The notes under the pieces were generated by a model that ran no database searches, had not been told where the DNA came from, and saw only the letters and a program-made list of their open reading frames with translations. This document shows, piece after piece, positions 1-6,547 of a stretch of DNA of 8,392 nt. Each line of letters opens with the position of its first letter. The stretch's first letter is position 1. The stretch is from positions 1-8,392 of the forward strand of contig JAHKLV010000032.1 in NCBI GenBank assembly GCA_020854925.1, given 5' to 3'. The stretch comes from Candidatus Methanofastidiosia archaeon (GTDB lineage Archaea; Methanobacteriota_B; Thermococci; Methanofastidiosales; NM3). Made by a program: the position numbers and the translations under genes.

Positions 1-225
1 AAGATTCCGGATTGGGATTTCAATGGCTTCCACCACGGTTACGATGACCTAGTGTATGACATGTACCTAGCCTATCGTGATCACGGCATTCTGATGGTGG
101 CTGGCGGCTATTTGGACCAGCCACCCGAGTTCTGGAAGATCATCCGGACCTGCGAGGCGCTGTACAACACGCGCTACGCCGAGAGACTGCCAGAATACGA
201 GCGAAAATTCAATTCGGGGACATAG
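1..225 (+). CDS. C-terminal part of small pre-tape-measure protein (possible tail assembly chaperone)
   Basis: An open frame enters from the left edge and runs 74 codons to a TAG at 223-225; the start lies outside the window. The visible end is rich in aromatic and acidic residues (GFHHGYDD, YDMYLAYRDHG) and carries GGYLDQP followed by an amphipathic helix and a charged tail. A GxLDQP-like stretch is common in small phage proteins encoded just before the tape measure gene, many of which are tail assembly chaperones or their programmed-frameshift extensions. Such chaperones coat the tape measure before the tail tube polymerises. The position, three bases before the tape measure start, supports this role, but a frameshift site would lie upstream and cannot be checked here. 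The first 60 bases are only about 47% GC by hand count, well below the genes further downstream. The reading frame is secure; the function is an inference from position and one motif. Confidence 0.6.
   Translation, partial: KIPDWDFNGFHHGYDDLVYDMYLAYRDHGILMVAGGYLDQPPEFWKIIRTCEALYNTRYAERLPEYERKFNSGT
216..220 (+). promoter_or_regulatory. Ribosome binding site for the tape measure GTG start
   Basis: GGGGA lies eight bases before the GTG at 229 and inside the last codons of the preceding gene. It supports GTG 229 as the tape measure start, because the next in-frame methionine codons are internal to an already conserved-looking helical N-terminus. Confidence 0.55.
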
Positions 226-228
226 GCC

Positions 229-2733
229 GTGCCAACGCGCGTCAACAAACAAATCATCCAGATCGTCTCGGATCGCCAGACGGCGCAGCAAACCGAACAG
301 GCCGTCCAGCGCATGCGCGACCGGTTTGCCGGCCTGCAGTCCCAGCTCGACCGGGCCCGGTCGAGCATGGAGGCCCAGCGAGCCGTCACGCAGGAGATGG
401 CGCGCTCCTGGCTGGAGGCAGCGCGCCCGGCAGCGGGGCTGGAGCGGGTCAATACCAACCTTGTCCAGTCCGAAACGCAGCTGCGCGCCGCCGTCCTGGA
501 GACCGCAGGCGCTCTCCGAAGCAAAATGGCCGCCGAGGAGGCGGCAGAGCGCGTCAGCCAACGCACCCTGCGTGCTCAGCGCGAGAGTATCCGGACAGCA
601 GGCCGGCTTAGTTATGGCGTCAGTGGCATTGCCACGTTTGCGGGCAGCGTGGGGGGTGCGGGCGTGCGCGAACCGCTCGCCGTCGGCTCCCAGCTTATCA
701 ACGCCGCTCGCGGGCTGGAAGTGCTCAAGATGGAGCTGCCGGATCTGGCCAACAAGGCGGCGACGGCGGCAGGCGGCACGAAAACTCTAGCGCTGGGACT
801 GGGCGCTGTTGGTATCGGTTTGGCAGCGGCGGCCTTCGTGGCCGGCCAGCTCAAGGACGCTGCCGACAAGGCCGCGGAGGCCACCCGGCGCTGGATCGAA
901 GCCACCCGGCGCTATTACGAGTTCGATCCAGCCTCCAAGACGACCGAACAGGTCGAGGCCGAGGTTCAGGCGCTTCAGAGGAGCATCGATACCCGCGAGC
1001 GCGAATTAACCACGCTGGATTTGGAGATTCAAAAGCGAGATGCCGCGCGTAATGGGGCTGAGAAATTTCTAGGTACCCTGGGCATTGAAACGGACGGCCT
1101 AGATGAATTGAGGGAACGGCGGGAGGAGCTTGCAAAAGAGCAGGAGGCCGAACTGATTCTCCTGGGGAGTCTACATGCCGCTCTGCGCAACAACACCTCC
1201 GCTGCCGCCGACTTGCTCGAGCTCGAAGAGGAACTGGCCGAAAAGCGCCGCGAGGCCTCGCGGCAGATCGTCGAATACATCCGCGAGCGTACCCAGCGCG
1301 AGATCGAGATGGCCCAACGTAGCCGTGACTGGTCGAGCGAGCAGGCCGAAAAGCGGCTCGATGACATTGCCATCGAACGCGGCGCACTCGAGGAGCAGCG
1401 CGCCGCGTTGGAGCGCCTGGCCGAGGCGGGGATCGATGTCGCCGGCGAGACGGATATCGTGAATGAAAAACTGGCGGCACTCGGCATCGAGGAGCGCGCG
1501 CTCCGAGACGACATCATCCCCCTCATCGCCGCCCGCGAGCGCGAGGCGGAGATGGCCGAGCGCGTCCGAAAAGCCTTCGAGGACGGCGTGGCCGCCAGCG
1601 AGAAGTACACAGCGGCGCTCGAACAGTTCAACGAGGAGACGGCGCGCATCGAGGAGGACCGCCAGCGCACCGAGATCCGCGAGCTGGAGGACTGGGCACT
1701 GAAGCGCACCCGGGCCCTGGCCGAGCACTACCGCGACCTGGCTTCTATCGACGCCAAGTACTACCAGAAGCGCGACGAGCTCATCGCCTCCATCGCCGAG
1801 GACACCTCGGGCGACAATCAGGAGGCGCTCGACCGCCTGCGCGATTTCAATAAGCAGCAGCGCCGTGAAGCCGAAGACCACCGCGACCGCCTGCTGAAGA
1901 TCGAGCGCGATCGGCGCAAGGGCATCCAGGCTGCCGCGGCGCAGCTCGACGCCATCGCGCTGCTCAATGCCCAGGAGCAGGCTGAAGAGGCCCTCACCGA
2001 CGAGCAGCAGCAGTACGAGAAAGAGAAGCGCCGGCGCGAGGAGGACTTTCGCGACCGCATGCATCTGCTGGACCGCGAGCGCCAGGAGCGCCGGCGGGCC
2101 AACGAGCAGGCCCTGCGCGACTTGCGGACGCAGTACGAGCGCGAGCGCGCCGAGCGCATCGCCGACTTCAACCGCAAGGCCGCCGAGGAAGCGCAGGACC
2201 GGGCCATCCGCCTGCAGCGCCAGCAGGAAGACTGGGACCGCGAGGACCGGCTGCGCCAGCAGCAGTTCGACCAGGCGTACGAGGAGACGCGCAAGCAGTA
2301 CAACCGCATCCGCCTGGCGGCAAAAAACGCGCTGGTGGATATCGAGAATAATTTCGGGTCGGTCCTGGGGCGAATCGCCGCCAACATCCGATCGCAGCTG
2401 GGCACGGGCTCGACGGCGGGCATCCGCCAGTACCAGCTGGGCGGCGAGGTGGGCCGGACGGGGCTCATTGGCGCCCACGTCGGCGAGGAGGTCCTGCGCG
2501 CCGAGGTCGCCCGGCCCTTGCGGTCGCTGATGGGCGGGCGCATCGACCAGCGGGCGCTGCTGTCGATGGCCGGCCAGATGAACGTGTCCGTGCCGGTGAT
2601 GATCAATCTCGGAGCGGGCACGGGGCGGAATCCGTTCGAGTCGGCGGCGGCCCAGCGCGAGCTGCAGCACGCCATCGAGCGCACCGTGGTGCGTTTCGTC
2701 GAAGGCCGGGCCGGGGGGCTACTAGGACTATGA
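229..2733 (+). CDS. Phage tail tape measure protein
   Basis: This 834-residue protein very likely fixes the length of the tail tube, occupies its lumen in the assembled virion and leaves first during DNA ejection. Seen in the sequence: an amphipathic, Gln/Arg/Glu-rich N-terminal helix region (about 1-120); a Gly/Ala-rich stretch (about 124-145); one hydrophobic segment at 186-206 (TLALGLGAVGIGLAAAAFVAG) that could cross a membrane; long predicted coiled coil from about 235 to 700, extremely rich in Glu and Arg at 585-695; and a C-terminal region with the glycine motif LGGEVGRTG...HVGEEVL at 737-756, a form of the Gly-Gly...Gly...Glu motif common near the ends of tape measure proteins. No peptidase or transglycosylase domain is visible. 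The GTG start is chosen for its GGGGA site and the three-base gap from the upstream stop. The stop overlaps the next ATG (ATGA). A lower-GC patch lies around 1021-1200. Family assignment is confident from length, composition and gene order; no homology search was possible. Confidence 0.88.
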   Translation: MPTRVNKQIIQIVSDRQTAQQTEQAVQRMRDRFAGLQSQLDRARSSMEAQRAVTQEMARSWLEAARPAAGLERVNTNLVQSETQLRAAVLETAGALRSKMAAEEAAERVSQRTLRAQRESIRTAGRLSYGVSGIATFAGSVGGAGVREPLAVGSQLINAARGLEVLKMELPDLANKAATAAGGTKTLALGLGAVGIGLAAAAFVAGQLKDAADKAAEATRRWIEATRRYYEFDPASKTTEQVEAEVQALQRSIDTRERELTTLDLEIQKRDAARNGAEKFLGTLGIETDGLDELRERREELAKEQEAELILLGSLHAALRNNTSAAADLLELEEELAEKRREASRQIVEYIRERTQREIEMAQRSRDWSSEQAEKRLDDIAIERGALEEQRAALERLAEAGIDVAGETDIVNEKLAALGIEERALRDDIIPLIAAREREAEMAERVRKAFEDGVAASEKYTAALEQFNEETARIEEDRQRTEIRELEDWALKRTRALAEHYRDLASIDAKYYQKRDELIASIAEDTSGDNQEALDRLRDFNKQQRREAEDHRDRLLKIERDRRKGIQAAAAQLDAIALLNAQEQAEEALTDEQQQYEKEKRRREEDFRDRMHLLDRERQERRRANEQALRDLRTQYERERAERIADFNRKAAEEAQDRAIRLQRQQEDWDREDRLRQQQFDQAYEETRKQYNRIRLAAKNALVDIENNFGSVLGRIAANIRSQLGTGSTAGIRQYQLGGEVGRTGLIGAHVGEEVLRAEVARPLRSLMGGRIDQRALLSMAGQMNVSVPVMINLGAGTGRNPFESAAAQRELQHAIERTVVRFVEGRAGGLLGL

Positions 2734-3110
2734 CACTGCAAATCGCGATCGGATGGGACAACACGGCGGGCCTGGCGGACCTGCTGGTCGGCGGCTTCGA
2801 GCCGCGCCTGCCCGGGCCCGTGCCGGCGCGCTCGACGGGCTTGCTGGACGGCCACCGGACCATCGATGGCCATTTCATCTACGACGTCGAGCTGGACGAT
2901 TACGTGAGCGCCAGCGAGCTCACGGCGACGCTGGCGCAGTGCGGCCTGTCGAGCGCCGAGAGCGCCGAGGTGACGGTCCGCCTGCCGGGCCGCACGCGCA
3001 GCACGGAGACCTGGAACGCGATCATCGCCCGCCCGAACCCGCTCTGGCGGCGCGGGCGCTTCGAGGCAATGGCGTTCACGCTGTACCTGATCGAGGAGAT
3101 CACCCCATGA
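2730..3110 (+). CDS. Small tail protein of unknown fold (distal-tail/adaptor position)
   Basis: This 126-residue protein lies between the tape measure and the large hub gene and overlaps both by four bases (ATGA at 2730-2733 and 3107-3110). I do not recognise its family. It has no signal peptide and no membrane segment. The N-terminal half contains glycine- and proline-rich turns (GGFEPRLPGPVPAR, then a DG-rich stretch) and the second half looks like alternating strands and short helices, with ELTATLAQCGL, a valine-rich strand (AEVTVRLPGR), a WNAIIARP segment and the ending FTLYLIEEITP. One cysteine is present. In long-tailed phages the gene after the tape measure usually encodes the distal tail protein or another ring that joins tube and hub, so a tail-tip structural role is the best guess. 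At 126 residues it is much shorter than a typical distal tail protein, so an alternative minor tail or hub-attachment protein is equally possible. The reading frame is secure because of its tight coupling on both sides. Confidence 0.72.
   Translation: MTLQIAIGWDNTAGLADLLVGGFEPRLPGPVPARSTGLLDGHRTIDGHFIYDVELDDYVSASELTATLAQCGLSSAESAEVTVRLPGRTRSTETWNAIIARPNPLWRRGRFEAMAFTLYLIEEITP
3093..3098 (+). promoter_or_regulatory. Ribosome binding site deciding the hub gene start
   Basis: GAGGAG lies eight bases before ATG 3107. The reading frame is open much further upstream (to 2753), but that extension would overlap the whole 126-residue gene, is arginine- and proline-rich like an out-of-frame shadow, and lacks such a site. 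The ATGA overlap at 3107-3110 agrees with this start. Confidence 0.6.
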
Positions 3111-6100
3111 CTGAGATTCTGTCGGGTGACGCGCTGACGCGCTGGCGCACGCATCCGCAGCGCGTGCGGGGATTCGTGGGGATCTGGGAGCCGGAGCGCC
3201 TGGTGCGCCGGCGAATCAACCAGGTCGGCTTCACTTACCCGGTCGCACAGCTCACCTTCGACAATCCGGACGCGGATCCGGGCGACACGGGGGACCTGGA
3301 ACCCGGCATGCTGATCGTCTTCCGCGACGGGACGAGTGAGGCCATGAAGGGCTATGGGCGGGTGCGCAAGGCGGTCAGCGGGGCAACGCTGTATATCGCG
3401 CCGACCGGGCGCGGCGACGTCGAGTTCGCCAACGACGATATCATCGACGTCTACGACATGTTCGTTCCCTGGTCGCACATCCCCTACATTTCGCCAGCGG
3501 GAGTGATTTACAAAGACTACGACGTCGCGTACAGCGGCCAGACGGACGATTTCCCGCCGGTGGCCAATGCCGGCCCGGCCCGGGCGCGCTTCGTGTCGGC
3601 CGCGCCGGCGTCCTACACCGAGGCGAGCTACGACGGCGCCACGGCGACGGCCTCCGACATCCAGGATGAATCGTTTGAGTTCAGCGCGGGGCGCGCCTTC
3701 GACGGCACGGAGGGGACGATCTGGCGGACGAATATCGACGAGCCGCTGCCGATCTGGCTCGCGATGACCTTCCCGGCGGCCAAGACAATTGCCCGCTACG
3801 GCCTGCATATTTTTTCGGGTTTTGCCGACCAGATGCCGTACTCGTGGGAGCTGCAAGGCTCCAATGACGACTTTGCGGATTACGACGTGCTCGACGTCCA
3901 GACCGCGCAGGTGTACACCAGCGGCGAGGTGCTCTACGATATCGCCGCGCCGGGCAGCTACCTCGCCTATCGCCTGTGGGTGACGGACAAAGGCGGCGCG
4001 AGCCAGACCGCCGTCGGTGAGCTGAATCTTTACGAGCTGGATCCGGCCGGGCCGGACGTCATCACGGTCGAGCTGGACGCGACGGGAAGCTACCCGGTGG
4101 CCAGCGGGGCGACGATCAGCACTTACGCCTGGGACGTCAAGGACGGCGTCATCGTGAGCGGCACGGCCAGCGACGCGCAGATCACAGTCGAATTCCCCGC
4201 CGGGCGGCGCTGGGTGACCCTGACCGTCACCGATTCCAACGGCGCGACGGCGGTGGCGCGGGTGCCGGTGTGGGCGGCGGACAAGGGCGCTTACGCGCCG
4301 TACCGGGCGCGCCTGTCGCGCCGCGGCTACACGGGTCACCGCGCCGGCTGGGAGGCCAGCTTCGAGCTGTTCGATGCCGACACGAGCGCCTTTCCGGAAT
4401 ACTCGCTCGTCATCTACTGGGAGGACGAGTGGCAGGGGGCGCACCGGGGCAGCCTGAACGGCTACCCGGACGCCGAGCACGTCAAATTCGTGGGTTGGCT
4501 CACGCACGAGGATCTCGAGATGCAGGCGCTGTTCGACACCGAGCGGGTCGACGCCAAGGGGCCGCTGGCGCACCTGCAGGCGCGGCCCGCCTTCCCCCAG
4601 ACGGTGCGGCGCAATACCTCGCCGTCCAGGTGGTACCAGGTCAAGGACCTGGATTGGTGGAAGACGGTGCTGTATCTGCTGGTCTTCCACAGCAACATCC
4701 TGGAGCTGTGCGATCTCGAGCAGCCGGCCTTCTACGACGACTATCCCGTCGTGCGGCTCGACATCGAGGCCGAGACGCTGTTCGACCAGATCGAGTACCT
4801 GGCCCAGGCCGTCTTCGCCATCTTCACGGCTGACCAGCGCGGGCGGTTGTACCTGCGCCGCAACCCGCACCTGATGACGGCCGCCGAGCGGGCCGCCTGG
4901 ACGCCACTGGCCGGGCTGACGTCCTCGGATCTGCTGGGCGAGGGCGAGGGCCCGCGCTTCGAGTACCTGGCCTGGCCGCAGGTGGCCTGGCTGCGCGCCT
5001 CGGCCATCCAGGCGCACGCCACGACGCCGACGGCGCTGCTGGCCGTCGCGCCGGGCACGCTGCCCGGGCAGGGCATCACACGCGAGGCGGCCAACCGCCT
5101 GCTGGCCGTCGACCAGGCGGATCTCAATGCGCGCTCCGGGATGCTGTACGCCTATCACCAGGCGCGGCGCAATGGTGCCCGGGTGGCCCGGCGCGGCCTG
5201 CTGCCCCTGGCGCACCGGGGCGATGTCATCGACCCGGCCTGGCAGCGCCCGGTTACGCTCACCCTGGCGGCCAGCCTGAACCGGCGCGGCATCGCCTTCG
5301 ACAACGCGCGCATGGTGCCCCTGGCGGTGGATATCCTCTACGATCATGAGGCGGGGCACTCGCGGGAACAGCTGGAGGTCGAGGAGGAGACGCAGGGCGC
5401 CGCAGCGACCACCGAGCAGGTGCCGACCGAGACGATCCACGACCTGCCGCCGCTGGACGACTGGGAGCCAATGCCAATCGTCGTCCCGGAGCCTAAGCCG
5501 GTGGCGCCGGGGGATATGGGACGCGCCTATGCGCTGACGCGAACCGAGCTGCGCGTGACCGAAAACCTGTCGGCGGTCACGCCGGACTGGACACAGATCT
5601 GGACGCCGCCGGCTGGCCTGTTCCGCCATTTTTTGCTGGACTTGGGCGATCCGCTGAACAAGGCGATGGTCGTGATGTCGGATGACGACGTGGCGAATGA
5701 GACGTACATCTACGAGCTGACCAACCTGGCGTCGGGCTCGCCGACGGCCACGCTAAAACAGACTCTGGCGCACCCTGCCGGCGCCGCCAAATTGGTGAAC
5801 ACGGTGCAGTGGTTCGACGTATGGTTTCTGGCCGTCGAGGACCGCAACAAAAACGTCCACGTGTACCATACGCACGACCGCTGGGACACGATGACGACGG
5901 TGCTGAACGCCGGGCGCCGCGAGGGCAATAACACCGCCGTATTCGCCGTGTCGTCCAACGCGGCGAGCCAGTCCTCGGGGAACGTCTACGTCGGCCACTA
6001 TGCCTCTAATAACGTCTCCTGGCTGCGGCGATCAACCGATTACGGGCATTCATTCAGCAATTTTTACCAGTTTCCATCAGGAAGTCTTCCCAAGGGCATA

Positions 6101-6547
6101 TGGGTCCCCTGGCTGGGCAACGAAAACGACCAATTTATCTATTGCATATGGGGATCTCGCCTGTGGAAGTCGTCCGATCGCGGGCTGACGTTCTCGCAAG
6201 TGGGGCTGGATGAAGCAGGGCGGAATGGCGGCAGCCAGTTCTACAATCCAATTTCCTACACACTCGATCCGCAAGGTCTGTACTACACCGCGGGCTATGC
6301 CTCCACCGCGACCGTGGTCCGTTCGCTCGACGGCGGCGAGACGAGTGACGTCAGGTCCTACGTCGCCGTGCCAGCGGGGGGATACATCAATCTCGGCGGG
6401 TGGCCGTTTGAGCCGTACGACGGAGTCATTATGAACAACGCAAATCAACTCCTGGTCTCCATCGACGGCGGCGCCACCTGGTCCGACAAGGGCTGGCCGG
6501 GCGGTTCGAATTACATCTGGACGATTCCCGTGTGGGTGGCGGCATGA
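3107..6547 (+). CDS. Multidomain phage tail hub / tail-associated receptor-binding protein
   Basis: A 1146-residue mosaic protein likely to form the tail-tip hub and touch the host surface. Residues 1-140 form a beta-rich region (AQLTFDNPDAD, GMLIVFRDG, GYGRVRK) resembling hub barrels. At 150-156 is PPVANAG, a typical PKD domain opening. Residues about 167-311 match an F5/8 type C (discoidin) domain: FDG at 198-200, TIW ending at W206, P-x-x-W-E-LQGSND at 249-254 and the closing ELNLYEL at 305-311. Residues about 317-390 supply the rest of a PKD fold (DATGSY, YAWD at 340-343, VTLTVTDSNGATA). Residues 395-745 look like a second hub region, including LFDQIEYLAQ and DQRGRLYLRR near 558-585. An acidic, proline-rich hinge spans about 750-800. 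The end (about 800-1146) carries four Asp boxes (S-x-D-x-G-x-T/S-x) starting at S976, S1022, S1073 and S1118, as in beta-propellers. No enzyme active site could be identified. The start is set by ATGA coupling and GAGGAG. Tail hub is the best call from order and size; domain calls are by eye. Confidence 0.8.
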   Translation: MTEILSGDALTRWRTHPQRVRGFVGIWEPERLVRRRINQVGFTYPVAQLTFDNPDADPGDTGDLEPGMLIVFRDGTSEAMKGYGRVRKAVSGATLYIAPTGRGDVEFANDDIIDVYDMFVPWSHIPYISPAGVIYKDYDVAYSGQTDDFPPVANAGPARARFVSAAPASYTEASYDGATATASDIQDESFEFSAGRAFDGTEGTIWRTNIDEPLPIWLAMTFPAAKTIARYGLHIFSGFADQMPYSWELQGSNDDFADYDVLDVQTAQVYTSGEVLYDIAAPGSYLAYRLWVTDKGGASQTAVGELNLYELDPAGPDVITVELDATGSYPVASGATISTYAWDVKDGVIVSGTASDAQITVEFPAGRRWVTLTVTDSNGATAVARVPVWAADKGAYAPYRARLSRRGYTGHRAGWEASFELFDADTSAFPEYSLVIYWEDEWQGAHRGSLNGYPDAEHVKFVGWLTHEDLEMQALFDTERVDAKGPLAHLQARPAFPQTVRRNTSPSRWYQVKDLDWWKTVLYLLVFHSNILELCDLEQPAFYDDYPVVRLDIEAETLFDQIEYLAQAVFAIFTADQRGRLYLRRNPHLMTAAERAAWTPLAGLTSSDLLGEGEGPRFEYLAWPQVAWLRASAIQAHATTPTALLAVAPGTLPGQGITREAANRLLAVDQADLNARSGMLYAYHQARRNGARVARRGLLPLAHRGDVIDPAWQRPVTLTLAASLNRRGIAFDNARMVPLAVDILYDHEAGHSREQLEVEEETQGAAATTEQVPTETIHDLPPLDDWEPMPIVVPEPKPVAPGDMGRAYALTRTELRVTENLSAVTPDWTQIWTPPAGLFRHFLLDLGDPLNKAMVVMSDDDVANETYIYELTNLASGSPTATLKQTLAHPAGAAKLVNTVQWFDVWFLAVEDRNKNVHVYHTHDRWDTMTTVLNAGRREGNNTAVFAVSSNAASQSSGNVYVGHYASNNVSWLRRSTDYGHSFSNFYQFPSGSLPKGIWVPWLGNENDQFIYCIWGSRLWKSSDRGLTFSQVGLDEAGRNGGSQFYNPISYTLDPQGLYYTAGYASTATVVRSLDGGETSDVRSYVAVPAGGYINLGGWPFEPYDGVIMNNANQLLVSIDGGATWSDKGWPGGSNYIWTIPVWVAA

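Noticed and set aside
2753..3106. Upstream in-frame extension of the hub gene
   Set aside because: It overlaps the whole 126-residue gene in another frame, is Arg/Pro/Gly-rich without a fold, and the ATG at 3107 has GAGGAG and an ATGA overlap.
5051..5067. Inverted repeat CCGGGCA-CGC-TGCCCGG
   Set aside because: A seven-base stem in the middle of a coding region with this GC content is expected by chance, and no T tract or gene boundary is near.
5345..5359. HEAGH (residues 747-751 of the hub), matching the HExxH zinc peptidase motif
   Set aside because: It sits at the edge of an acidic linker, is followed by SREQLEVEEE with no third metal ligand, and no peptidase fold surrounds it. Probably chance.
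2900..5629. A 909-codon open frame on the minus strand opposite the hub gene
   Set aside because: It lies wholly antisense to a gene with recognisable domains, has the arginine, glycine, histidine and valine-rich composition typical of GC-rich shadows, and no convincing domain. Similar shadows oppose the tape measure and fibre genes.
5504..6544. Active sialidase in the propeller region
   Set aside because: Asp boxes occur in many non-enzymatic propellers. I could not find an RIP-type motif or assign the arginine triad, so only a propeller is claimed.
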